Source of the DNA: Candidatus Nitrosocosmicus sp.
GTDB lineage: Archaea; Thermoproteota; Nitrososphaeria; Nitrososphaerales; Nitrososphaeraceae
Assembly: GCA_030452275.1 (NCBI GenBank)
Contig: JAKDMR010000023.1
Span: forward strand, 1 to 13,595
Direction: 5' to 3'
Length of the DNA: 13,595 bases
A model generated the notes under the pieces. It was not told the DNA's origin. It made no database searches and saw nothing but the letters and a program-made list of their open reading frames with translations. The position numbers were made by a program, and so were the translations under genes. Of the stretch, positions 1-7,525 are shown piece after piece (the stretch's first letter is position 1; every line of letters begins with the position of its first letter).

Positions 1-167
1 ATTCTTCGTCTCCAGGAGATGCACAAAATAACACTGGAGGTTTATCCACAGAATCCGTAGACGCTGCAATAACAAATTCCACCTCAAGTCCTGCAAACTT
101 GATAGTTAATTCTTCGTCTCCAGGAGATGCACAAAATAACACTGGAGGTTTATCCACAGAATCAGTA
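1..167 (+). repeat. 108-bp in-frame tandem repeat (36 codons), partial
   Basis: Bases 1-55 recur exactly at 109-163. The next base differs (C56 versus A164), the following three (57-59 and 165-167) match again, and the copies then diverge. The 108-bp spacing is a multiple of three, so the repeat preserves the reading frame and adds or removes 36 residues per unit. Identity at third codon positions points to recent duplication or gene conversion rather than selection on protein sequence. The window edge cuts the array, so the copy number is unknown. Confidence 0.85.
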
Positions 168-185
168 ACCGAATCGAAGTATTAA
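1..185 (+). CDS. 3' end of a Ser/Thr/Asn/Gly-rich repetitive protein (partial)
   Basis: The frame whose first full codon begins at base 3 stays open to TAA at 183-185, giving about 60 codons; the 5' part lies outside the window. The peptide is low-complexity and polar, rich in Ser, Thr, Asn, Gly and Pro, with no hydrophobic segment and only one aromatic residue (Tyr, the last residue). The unit SSSPGDAQNNTGGLSTESV occurs twice, 36 residues apart, separated by a Ser/Thr/Asn-rich linker. This composition suits a disordered linker or tail, or a secreted or surface-exposed repeat protein; no signal peptide or domain is visible because the N-terminus is missing. I do not recognise the family. The unbroken frame and in-phase repeat make a real coding region likely. 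The next gene starts 42 bp downstream on the same strand and in the same frame. Confidence 0.6.
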   Translation, partial: SSSPGDAQNNTGGLSTESVDAAITNSTSSPANLIVNSSSPGDAQNNTGGLSTESVTESKY

Positions 186-227
186 TGCTCGAGTAATCCT
201 GGCCCTTCTTTTACATTCATTCCCAAT

Positions 228-821
228 GTGAGCGCTCATAATGGATCACTAGAATCAATAAAAAATGAAGTCATTCATTGTGTCTTGTGTGGGCTATCAA
301 CAACTAGAACGAATGCCGTTCCCGGAAGTGGCAGTATAACTAGAAAAATAATATTGATAGGTGAAGCTCCAGGAAAAAACGAGGATGAAACAGGTAGTCC
401 CTTCGTGGGAAGCGCCGGGAAAATATTGGATCAAGCATTAATCTGCGCACGAATAGAAAGAAAAGAGATTTATATCACAAATGTGGTCAAATGCAGGCCA
501 CCCAACAATAGGGTTCCAACGGAGGAAGAAATTGGAATATGTACCAGTGAATATCTTAAAAAAGAAATCGATATTATTTTACCTAAAATCATTTGTATTT
601 TGGGCGCAACAGCATTAAAGTCATTGCTCGGACTAAAATATATGACGACATATCGTGGGAAAATAGTTAATCGCCCGCCATTGAAATATTTTATAACATA
701 TCATCCAGCAGCTACTATTTACAACAACAAATTAAAGCAAATTTTCTTTGAAGATATCCAAAAACTTGCAAAAATAGTGAATGCTCAAGATCAGACAATG
801 GATAAATTTTTTCCAACTTAG
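228..821 (+). CDS. Uracil-DNA glycosylase, family 4 ([4Fe-4S])
   Basis: Removes uracil from DNA, arising from cytosine deamination or dUTP misincorporation, to start base-excision repair. The 197-aa length is typical of the family. Four cysteines suited to the iron-sulfur cluster are visible: C18 and C21 (CVLC), C89 (VVKCRPPNNR) and C105; the 16-residue spacing of the last pair matches characterised family 4 enzymes. The active-site motif GEAPGKNEDE is at 45-54, followed by GSPFVGSAG at 57-65, and the C-terminal motif HPAA is at 159-162. The start is GTG at 228. No ATG precedes the first cluster cysteine, and the frame runs back openly to the TAA at 183-185, so GTG is the best choice. No clear Shine-Dalgarno site precedes it, so a leaderless or short-leader message is possible. 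It may share a transcript with the repeat protein upstream. Confidence 0.93.
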   Translation: MSAHNGSLESIKNEVIHCVLCGLSTTRTNAVPGSGSITRKIILIGEAPGKNEDETGSPFVGSAGKILDQALICARIERKEIYITNVVKCRPPNNRVPTEEEIGICTSEYLKKEIDIILPKIICILGATALKSLLGLKYMTTYRGKIVNRPPLKYFITYHPAATIYNNKLKQIFFEDIQKLAKIVNAQDQTMDKFFPT

Positions 822-1085
822 CAAAAAAAAGATGAATTGTGACTTCCCATACAATACCCTGTGACCATAAAAACGAGTTAAAGTAACGCAATAGATGGTG
901 GAGAAATACACGGTGGTCGCAAATCGCATTAGTAACTGAGAATTCAAAGTAATTTTCTATCTATGGTAACTAGATTTTAGTAGCTATAGTCCGCTGACCA
1001 TTTTTATTCATGTTTTAGATCAAGCGTTTAATATTTAAAATAATACTGTATATACTAATAGTTTCAATGAAGGTAACATATTAAG

Positions 1086-1099
1086 TTCTAGATCTAGAA
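1086..1099. repeat. Perfect 14-bp palindrome TTCTAGATCTAGAA
   Basis: The sequence is its own reverse complement and sits about 80 bp beyond the nuoN stop codon. A longer, looser pairing of GTTCT with AGAAC (1085-1104) also exists. It could be a protein-binding site or part of a 3'-UTR structure. In AT-rich DNA a single palindrome of this size may also be chance. Confidence 0.4.
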
Positions 1100-1140
1100 A
1101 GAACATTAGATTGAGGAACAGAAAGAGGAAGTACAGTGGA

Positions 1141-1167
1141 GGAAAGATGATGAAAGAGAATGAAAAA
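1141..1167 (-). terminator. Possible archaeal terminator after nuoN
   Basis: On the minus strand, eleven bases after the nuoN TAG, there is a T5 run followed by a C/T-rich stretch with almost no G. Archaeal RNA polymerase often terminates at such U-rich tracts without a hairpin. No stable stem is evident. The call rests on composition and position only. Confidence 0.35.
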
Positions 1168-1177
1168 CAGGTGTATG

Positions 1178-2677
1178 CTATTTTGTGCTTATCAAATGTA
1201 TCAAATCATTAGGCACAGCCATTGACGCTAGGTCAAGCAATGGTCCATACCAGATACCAAATATTATCATAAATCCTAGTGCAAATAGCAATACTGCAAC
1301 TATCGACTTTGGTTCTTTCTGTCTTACCCTATTTTCGCCCTCTTCCATGTACATTTTCCTTATAATCCAAGCGTAATAACCCAAAGATAATGCACTGTTT
1401 AGAACACCGGCTATTGCAAGATACGGGCCCCACCATATCATTTGGCCACTGTCTATAGCAGCTCCAAATATCAAATATTTACCCCAAAAACCGCTTAATG
1501 GAGGTACTCCAGCAAGTGCAAGTAACGAAATTGCAAACACAAAGGCTGTGATAGGCATTCTAAATCCTAACCCTTTATACTTTTCAAGTGTATACGCGGC
1601 CAGGGTAATAATTACACCTGCAGCAGCAATAAACGCGGCAGATTTCATTACTGCATGATTCATTATTTGCAACAAAGATGCATCTAAACCATAGTTAGAG
1701 TAGGGAGCAACTGCAAGTCCGATCAAAATATACCCAGCCTGGGCAATGCTTGAATACGCAAGGATTCTTGGAATACTTTTCTGAGTCAGTGCCCCCAGAT
1801 TTCCGAGTGTCATAGTAAAAATGGCTATTATTGCAAGGGTAAATGTCCAGTGGACATTAAGGGCTATCAAACCAATAACGATGACCCTAATAGCAGCTGC
1901 AAATCCAGCTTTTTTTGTTCCAGCTGCAAGCAAGGTGGCAATAGTAGTTGGAGCTCCAGAATATGTATCAGGCAACCACATGTGAAATGGAACTAGACCC
2001 ATTTTGAATCCAAAGCCCGCGATAAAAAGTCCAACTGCCAACAAGCCAAATGGGATCAAATCTGCGTTCAGCTGTGACATACCAACTATAGAATCGTAAA
2101 TGTTTGTAGTTCCAGTTAATCCATATACGATTCCCATTGCCAAAATGATGATTGCAGACGAAAGGGCTCCAAACAAAAAGTATTTGATTGAAGCTTCGTT
2201 TGATATGGGATCTTTTTTGTTAAAAGCAGCCAACGCATATGTAGGGATAGACATTAGTTCCCAAGCAACCAACAACATTACGAAATCAGTTGAATAGCCT
2301 ATGAGGATCATACCTATGCTGGATAATAATATCAAAGAATAGTATGCAGCATGATTGCTTTTTTTCTTCATGTAACTCCATGAAGAAACGGTCACCATAA
2401 TGGACACTATAAGAAATGCTATAGAAAAGAATGCGCCAAAAATATCGTCTGCTATGACACCAGTATTTGTTAACGATAAAGCAGGAAGATTTTCTCCAGA
2501 AAATATCCTGTATATAACTACGACAAGTGCCAAAGCTAAAGCTCCAAAGGCTATAGCGCTATAAACTTTATTTTTTGTGCCTCGTTCCTTATTTAAGGCA
2601 TCTATTATTGGAATTAACAAAGCCACACTTCCTAAAATGATGGTTACTAAAGCAGGCGTCGAAAATATATCAATCAT
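1178..2677 (-). CDS. nuoN: NADH-quinone oxidoreductase (complex I) subunit N
   Basis: Antiporter-like proton-pumping subunit of the complex I membrane arm, and the pump nearest to K/J. The 499-aa length is normal. The pump residues are all present: E140 in the TM5 segment AWELMSIPTYALA, K225 in GFGFKMGLVPFHMWLPD, Lys at 255/256 in the broken TM8 (AAGTKKAG), and K400 in SGFWGK of TM12. LAYSSIAQAGY (307-317) and the MNHAVMKSAAF helix (339-349) are also family signatures. The ATG at 2677 is preceded by an AAGGAGAG ribosome-binding site at 2691-2698 that overlaps the nuoL stop codon, so translation is probably coupled. It is the last gene of the operon, 18 bp after nuoL. A soluble, charged stretch lies at 443-456. 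Confidence 0.96.
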   Translation of the reverse strand: MIDIFSTPALVTIILGSVALLIPIIDALNKERGTKNKVYSAIAFGALALALVVVIYRIFSGENLPALSLTNTGVIADDIFGAFFSIAFLIVSIMVTVSSWSYMKKKSNHAAYYSLILLSSIGMILIGYSTDFVMLLVAWELMSIPTYALAAFNKKDPISNEASIKYFLFGALSSAIIILAMGIVYGLTGTTNIYDSIVGMSQLNADLIPFGLLAVGLFIAGFGFKMGLVPFHMWLPDTYSGAPTTIATLLAAGTKKAGFAAAIRVIVIGLIALNVHWTFTLAIIAIFTMTLGNLGALTQKSIPRILAYSSIAQAGYILIGLAVAPYSNYGLDASLLQIMNHAVMKSAAFIAAAGVIITLAAYTLEKYKGLGFRMPITAFVFAISLLALAGVPPLSGFWGKYLIFGAAIDSGQMIWWGPYLAIAGVLNSALSLGYYAWIIRKMYMEEGENRVRQKEPKSIVAVLLFALGFMIIFGIWYGPLLDLASMAVPNDLIHLISTK

Positions 2678-2695
2678 GTTTTACTCATTCTCTCC

Positions 2696-4810
2696 TTAAC
2701 TCAATAATAACATGGTAATTAGAATTATACCAGCTGAGAATACATAGAGATAAGTCTGTACGTTACCTGATTGTGCTGCCTTTACCACCCTTGACATCAA
2801 CACCATCGAGTGTTGAACTGAAGGATTAATTCCATACATCAAGATGTTTTCAAAATACTTGTAAATTCGTCTATAAACCGCCAACGGTATTACAACACCT
2901 ATCCAATAAAGAATTGAGTTGAGGTACCATCGATTGTATAGGAATTTCCATAAAGCCTTGGATACAACATTATCGCCGATCTTCTCTGGGTCGGCAATTC
3001 TTTGGATGTAAAACAAATAACCAAGGAATCCACCTATGCCAAATGCTCCTACTGAGGCAAAAACCGCAATTGGATTGAGTTCCAATGCGTCCTGTTCGGA
3101 CCCTCCAGGAGAAGCTGCATCGGATTCGGGTAATGCCTGTGGGTTTTGTAGGCCTGCAGAGCCTTCTAATGGTACTACTCCGCCCTCAATGATTCCAAAG
3201 GTGCTGGCAAGATATGTTGCAAATATATGATGCAGTTGTCCCTCAAAAGCAAAACCAACAATACCTATTACAATCGATGCTACGGCCAAAACGGCGAAAG
3301 GAAGCCACATGATTCTGGTGACTTCATGTATATGATGGCCTTTATTTTCAATATTGATCACATTTTGGCTTGGTTTTCCAAAAAATACTAGTCCCACCAT
3401 CCTGAACGTATAAAAGGCAGTAATTATGGCTACCGCGACAGCAATCAAGAAGACATAAGATGAGAACTCATAGTTAGATTCAAGAATAGAAGCAAAAATT
3501 GCATCCTTACTCCAGAATCCAGAAGTAATCAAAGGAGCACTGGCTAGTGATAAGCTTGCAAGTAAGAAGAAAATGTAAGTTTTCCGCATATTCTTCCTTA
3601 AACCACCCATATCGTTCATGAACCTAGAGTGCACGGTATGTAGTATCGCACCGGCCGCCATAAACAACGAAGCTTTAAACAATGCATGGCTAATTAAGTG
3701 AAAGAATCCTGCTGTGTATCCGTCAACAAAGTTTGTAGAAAGACCTGCAATTCCCAAAGCCATCATCATATATCCAATTTGCGAACCTGTAGAATAAGCC
3801 AAGACTTTTTTTATTTCAGGGTTAACTATTGCCTGAGTAGCTAGTAATAGAGCAGTTATCGCTCCGACCCATGTAACAATTTCAAAAAACTGATTCATAT
3901 TAAATACAGACAAGGCAAAAAATAGAGGACCTATTCTAGCAACAAGAAATACGCCTGCCTTTACCATTGTAGCAGCATGTATAAGAGCCGAAACGGACGT
4001 AGGTCCTGTCATTGCCTCCAATAACCATTCATTTAGTGGAAATTGTGCTGATTTGCCTATGGCTCCTCCAAATATTAAAACCGCAGCAGGCACCAATAGA
4101 TTTTGTTGCATCATTAAATGAGCCCAGGTTTGATCGGCCAATAGTTCTCTAAACCCAAAAGTACCAGAATACATAAAGATCATAAACATGCCAGTCAGCA
4201 TCATGACATCCCCGGCCCTGTTAAGCAAAAACGCTTTTATACCAGCGTGTGTGGGTGATGTCCACTGAGGTATACCCCAGGCAGAATGCCCTTCTTTGCC
4301 AACATAATCTTTCTTTCTATCGGCGTACCAAAATCCTATCAGGGCATAAGAGGCAAGTCCCACTCCCTCCCAGCCGAAAAATACCATCAACAAATTGTCG
4401 GATAATACAATAAGCTGCATTGATCCGATGAAAAACAGCATAAAGAACCAGTATCTAATCAGTGATTTTTCTTTGTGCATGTAGGAAATAGAATACACAA
4501 ATATTGCTGCCGAAATCCAAGCAACGAGATTGCTCATTATTATGGCAAGCGGATCAGCTAATACACCTGCGTCTAAATTTAACGCCGAAAACCAAGGAAT
4601 TTGACTATGTATTTCCCCATTTGATAATCCTAAAGGCAGGATACTAAGTGCCAGGAGGGCACTAAGAATTGAGAACGCAACAGCAACATAACTTTTAATT
4701 TTTTCACTCTTTTTTCTCAAAATTGGAATAAAGGCAGCTCCTATAAAAGGAGTCATCCAGATTAACCATGCGTTTACACCGATTCCCTCAAAACCTAAAA
4801 CTTCAACCAC
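2696..4810 (-). CDS. nuoL: Complex I subunit L
   Basis: Distal antiporter-like pump of the membrane arm, 704 aa, longer than the roughly 610 aa of the E. coli protein. Pump residues visible are E148 (FFGWEGVGLASY), K253 (AIGKSAQFPLNEWL), K284 (HAATMVKAG), H371, H375 and K379 (HLISHALFKASLF), and K435 (SGFWSK). The C-terminal part from about 605 to 685 fits the long amphipathic 'piston' helix, and the final TM helix is at 686-704 after the typical SGNVQTY motif. An extra polar Ser/Pro/Gly/Asp/Glu-rich loop lies at about 542-579, before the penultimate helix. The start is GTG at 4810, supported by an AGGTGA ribosome-binding site at 4817-4822 that overlaps the nuoM stop. The gene lies 10 bp after nuoM. 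The order M-L-N differs from the bacterial L-M-N. Confidence 0.96.
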   Translation of the reverse strand: MVEVLGFEGIGVNAWLIWMTPFIGAAFIPILRKKSEKIKSYVAVAFSILSALLALSILPLGLSNGEIHSQIPWFSALNLDAGVLADPLAIIMSNLVAWISAAIFVYSISYMHKEKSLIRYWFFMLFFIGSMQLIVLSDNLLMVFFGWEGVGLASYALIGFWYADRKKDYVGKEGHSAWGIPQWTSPTHAGIKAFLLNRAGDVMMLTGMFMIFMYSGTFGFRELLADQTWAHLMMQQNLLVPAAVLIFGGAIGKSAQFPLNEWLLEAMTGPTSVSALIHAATMVKAGVFLVARIGPLFFALSVFNMNQFFEIVTWVGAITALLLATQAIVNPEIKKVLAYSTGSQIGYMMMALGIAGLSTNFVDGYTAGFFHLISHALFKASLFMAAGAILHTVHSRFMNDMGGLRKNMRKTYIFFLLASLSLASAPLITSGFWSKDAIFASILESNYEFSSYVFLIAVAVAIITAFYTFRMVGLVFFGKPSQNVINIENKGHHIHEVTRIMWLPFAVLAVASIVIGIVGFAFEGQLHHIFATYLASTFGIIEGGVVPLEGSAGLQNPQALPESDAASPGGSEQDALELNPIAVFASVGAFGIGGFLGYLFYIQRIADPEKIGDNVVSKALWKFLYNRWYLNSILYWIGVVIPLAVYRRIYKYFENILMYGINPSVQHSMVLMSRVVKAAQSGNVQTYLYVFSAGIILITMLLLS

Positions 4811-4820
4811 ATCTATTCAC

Positions 4821-6608
4821 CTAAATAGTAATGGAGTGAACCGCACGGTTTTCTGATAGTAGGTGTGTCCTCAGGAATTCAGTACCGCCTAGAAAAGCAA
4901 CATTACTAACCTGTGTATTGTTTGCGAGTTTTTCAACCACCTGTCCTGCTCCAGGCGTGATCTTTACTGGTATCAGCTCGTTTGAATCATCATACAGATT
5001 TTCAACATATCCTATAATTGGTTTATAAAATAAATCAGGATACAATCCCAGTATCAAAGTTAATGAAGCCAAAATCCCCATGGTTACTAAAACATACTTA
5101 CTCGAATCACGTACATTTTTTAATGTTTCTGGTGTAATACCATAGAAAATTCTTTTGTACATCCACAATATGTAAGCAGAGGTCAATATAGTAGTGGTAA
5201 TAGCCAAAGCAAATGATATGGCCTTGAGAGTGCTCCAGTCAACCACAGCATTCTGTAAAGCACCGTTAAAAAGGACCCATTCAGACATAAAACCACTTGT
5301 TATTGGTACACCAATGATTGTCAATCCACCAATCATTGCAAATACGGCAGTATATGGCATTTTTCCTCCCAGTCCACCTAATTTATCCATGTTTCTTGTT
5401 CCTGTTTGTAAGATAATTGAACCGGCCATCATAAATAACAGTCCTTTACCTAAAGCATGAGTGACATACATGAAGATTGCACCGCTAATACCTAGAACGC
5501 TCTCGGATCCTATACCAAAAAGTAGATACCCCATCGAACTAATGCTAGAGTAGGCCAAAACTCTTTTGATATCTTTTTGCATTAGAGACATGGCGCCACC
5601 GTAAATCATTGTTGCAACCCCCCAGATGGTTATGTAAATACTATAATCAGTATAATTTCCAGGACCTGACAATAGTTCAATCCAAATTCGTATAAGACCA
5701 TATGCACCTATCCCAGTCATTGCTGATGATATCAGTACTGAAATGGGAGTTGGAGCATCTGTATAAGTATCCGGTAACCACACGTGGACAAGGAAGGCAG
5801 CAAGTTTTACACCAAATCCAATAATAAGAGCTGCTACAATGACAGCGATCCAAGCTTGTGGAATTTGAGATGCATTTGCCCTAACTGTATCATAATCAAA
5901 TCCACCAGTGAGAAAACCCATCGCCATTAAGCCCAATAGTAAGATAACTGCACCGACGTGGGCCCAAAAGAAGAACATCAACGACGTTCTTTTTCTTTTT
6001 CCATATCCAAAAAAAGCAATCAAAAAGAAAGATGGAACTAACATCAGTTCAAAGAACACATAAAATTCAAACAAGTTGGTTGCCAAAACTGTACCAAGCA
6101 TGCCCATCGCAAAAACAAGATAAAGAGAATAATACAAGCCCATTTGACTATTTAAGTAGGACTTTTGATCGGTCGATAAAACCAAAGAGGATAATGACTT
6201 CCCATCTTTATTAGAAAACAACTCGCTTTCAGCTTCATTCATTTCTAGACCAGAAGAATTCTTACCCTGTTCATGCTGAAGAAGAATTTTTCTTATCATA
6301 TATGGTTTTGAATATATCACCACAATAGTTGATAACAGATAAATCGTAATAGCAAAAGGAATGCTCAAACCATCTAATTTTAACCCAAAATGACCCAATT
6401 GACTCCAATCAAAGACTTCTTGATATGATCCTCCAGAACCTAGGTCTATAGATGGAATAATCACCAGCGTAGTGGAGATAGCCAAAATCCCAAAAGTCAA
6501 CCACGTTGTGACGTTTATTCCCTTTCGTTTTCCCAAAAAATATACTACCGGAGATAATATCAAGGGCATAAATGTTGCCACCATCAGATAAAAGGAAGAA
6601 TCCACCAT
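4821..6608 (-). CDS. nuoM: Complex I subunit M
   Basis: Middle antiporter-like pump, 595 aa against about 510 in E. coli. Family features are E187 (YVFFELMLVPSFF), K268 (GFGVKLAAFLVHVWLPD), LAYSSISSMGY (351-361), H384 (YVTHALGKG) and E443 (SGFMSEW), the TM12 acidic residue typical of NuoM. Three oddities are seen. The TM8 segment reads AMTGIGAYG, with Gly299 where the pump lysine normally lies. A charged, Ser-rich insertion of about 45 residues lies at 107-153 between early TM helices. A soluble tail of about 60 residues follows the last helix (from about 535). The ATG at 6608 has GGAG at 6622-6625. The 109-bp gap to nuoK contains a TATA-like box, so this gene may begin a secondary transcript M-L-N. 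The proton-channel consequence of Gly299 is inference. Confidence 0.95.
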   Translation of the reverse strand: MVDSSFYLMVATFMPLILSPVVYFLGKRKGINVTTWLTFGILAISTTLVIIPSIDLGSGGSYQEVFDWSQLGHFGLKLDGLSIPFAITIYLLSTIVVIYSKPYMIRKILLQHEQGKNSSGLEMNEAESELFSNKDGKSLSSLVLSTDQKSYLNSQMGLYYSLYLVFAMGMLGTVLATNLFEFYVFFELMLVPSFFLIAFFGYGKRKRTSLMFFFWAHVGAVILLLGLMAMGFLTGGFDYDTVRANASQIPQAWIAVIVAALIIGFGVKLAAFLVHVWLPDTYTDAPTPISVLISSAMTGIGAYGLIRIWIELLSGPGNYTDYSIYITIWGVATMIYGGAMSLMQKDIKRVLAYSSISSMGYLLFGIGSESVLGISGAIFMYVTHALGKGLLFMMAGSIILQTGTRNMDKLGGLGGKMPYTAVFAMIGGLTIIGVPITSGFMSEWVLFNGALQNAVVDWSTLKAISFALAITTTILTSAYILWMYKRIFYGITPETLKNVRDSSKYVLVTMGILASLTLILGLYPDLFYKPIIGYVENLYDDSNELIPVKITPGAGQVVEKLANNTQVSNVAFLGGTEFLRTHLLSENRAVHSITI

Positions 6609-6717
6609 CTACATTCTCTTGCTCCGAATACCCCTACCTCAACGACATTAACTCCTTTTATATATTATACGGTTGAATATTCAAAAAAATACTTTTGAAT
6701 AAATTTAATACTTAAAA
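6609..6717 (-). promoter_or_regulatory. Gap between nuoK and nuoM with possible internal terminator and promoter
   Basis: This is the longest gap inside the complex I cluster (109 bp). On the minus strand, in order after the nuoK stop, come ATTCAAAA (6700-6693) and its inverse TTTTGAAT (6686-6679) flanking a T7 run (6689-6683), and a 12-bp palindrome TTGAATATTCAA (6684-6673). A TATA-like TAATATATAAAA (6667-6656) follows, then GGAG at 6625-6622 before the nuoM ATG. A TATA centre near 6661 predicts a start site near 6634, leaving a leader of about 26 nt that would keep the ribosome-binding site. A four-codon frame (ATG at 6648, TAG ending 6634) follows an AAGGAG. The region is AT-rich, so single motifs could be chance; their order is the stronger argument. 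Confidence 0.45.
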
Positions 6718-7020
6718 TTAATTCTTAAGGTTCTTATATTCAGTAATGTCTATGTCTTTATAGAATCTATAGGCTATAATTATGATTCCTAAACCCACAG
6801 CAACTTCAGCAGCAGATATTGCTATTGAGAAAAGCACAAAGACTTGGCCTTGAGGACTAGGCAGCATTCTCGAAAACGTAATAAGTGCGAGATTTACAGC
6901 GTTTGCGATTAACTCGATTGAGAATATTAGTCTTAGTGCATTTCTTTTTACAACTAATCCATAAATTCCTATAGACATAAGAATTACAGCTATATAAAGA
7001 AAATCAGTTGGTTGGTTCAT
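6718..7020 (-). CDS. nuoK: Complex I subunit K
   Basis: Small three-helix membrane subunit linking the quinone-side proton path to the antiporter-like pumps. At 100 aa it is full length. The two key membrane glutamates are present at E36 (FSIELIANAVNLALI) and E72 (AISAAEVAVGLGII), the same positions as in E. coli NuoK. The C-terminal tail is short and charged. The ATG at 7020 has GAGG at 7027-7030 with a 6-nt spacer. The gene overlaps the end of nuoJ by 17 bp in another frame, so translation is probably coupled. A 109-bp gap follows before nuoM, unlike the tight junctions elsewhere in the cluster. Confidence 0.97.
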   Translation of the reverse strand: MNQPTDFLYIAVILMSIGIYGLVVKRNALRLIFSIELIANAVNLALITFSRMLPSPQGQVFVLFSIAISAAEVAVGLGIIIIAYRFYKDIDITEYKNLKN

Positions 7021-7525
7021 TTCTTTCCTCTATATCCTCTCTGCGTGCCAAAGTCAAGGCACCTATTACCGCTGCTGCAAGTGTTAATGCCAACACTATC
7101 AATACCGGTGAATAGTAGGTCATTAATTCTTTCCCTATTGCCTGCACATCAAATACTGGAATAGTGTCATTAAATTTCAGTTGAGTCGCTGCCGAGTTTC
7201 CTAGTATGGATCCTGCTAAAACAAGAAAAGCCAATCCAAGTAAAATACCTGCAATTTTTCTTTTCCTCGTTTCTTTTTTTGTAACTGTATTAGGAGCCCG
7301 CACTAGCATCACTGTAAATATAATAAGAACTGCAACTGCACCTACGTATACAGCTATTTGAAACATTGCAACAAAAGGAGCATCCAAAATAATAAAGTAG
7401 CCTGCTATCCCAAGCATTGAAACTGCCAATGCTATACCTCCGTACAATAATTCCCGGCTTTCAAGAGACAAAATAGCGGATCCGATTGTAATAACAGATA
7501 AGCCTACAAATACACTATCAACCAT
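7004..7525 (-). CDS. nuoJ: Complex I subunit J
   Basis: Membrane subunit whose third helix carries the family's pi-bulge segment; here VYVGAVAVLIIFTVMLV fits that motif. Five TM segments are readable, with a Lys/Arg-rich loop (KKETRKRK) after the third and a charged C-terminal tail. I place the start at the ATG at 7525 (173 aa) rather than the GTG nine bases upstream at 7534. A GAGGTG ribosome-binding site at 7532-7537 sits 6 nt before the ATG and would lie on top of the GTG. With this start the gene overlaps nuoI by 8 bp (ATGGTTGA). The 3' end overlaps nuoK by 17 bp. The charge-poor, small-residue-rich sequence is normal for NuoJ. Confidence 0.94.
   Translation of the reverse strand: MVDSVFVGLSVITIGSAILSLESRELLYGGIALAVSMLGIAGYFIILDAPFVAMFQIAVYVGAVAVLIIFTVMLVRAPNTVTKKETRKRKIAGILLGLAFLVLAGSILGNSAATQLKFNDTIPVFDVQAIGKELMTYYSPVLIVLALTLAAAVIGALTLARREDIEERNEPTN

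Larger units (their letters stand above)
822..1177. other. Gene-free stretch between convergent udg and nuoN
   Basis: This 356-bp AT-rich region separates two convergent genes and would hold both 3' ends. I see no convincing gene. Landmarks are an A8 run at 823-830, a T5 run at 1001-1005, a perfect 14-bp palindrome at 1086-1099, and a purine-rich plus strand from about 1100 to 1167 that reads as pyrimidine-rich 3'-UTR sequence on the nuoN side. A 21-codon frame at 1147-1212 is discussed among the rejected items. Confidence 0.6.

Noticed and set aside
183..185. Readthrough of TAA joining the repeat protein to the glycosylase
   Set aside because: There is no sign of a recoding element; family 4 glycosylases normally start close to the first cluster cysteine, as this one does from the GTG.
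732..947. A 71-codon minus-strand open frame over the glycosylase 3' end
   Set aside because: It overlaps a well-supported gene on the other strand, resembles no known family, and its Phe/Leu-rich composition is what AT-rich DNA gives by chance.
1147..1212. A 21-codon plus-strand frame starting ATGATG after GTGGAGGAAAG
   Set aside because: The ribosome-binding site spacing is good, but the frame is very short, runs antisense into the nuoN 3' end, and the purine-rich DNA makes a GGAGG match likely by chance. It would need ribosome-profiling support.
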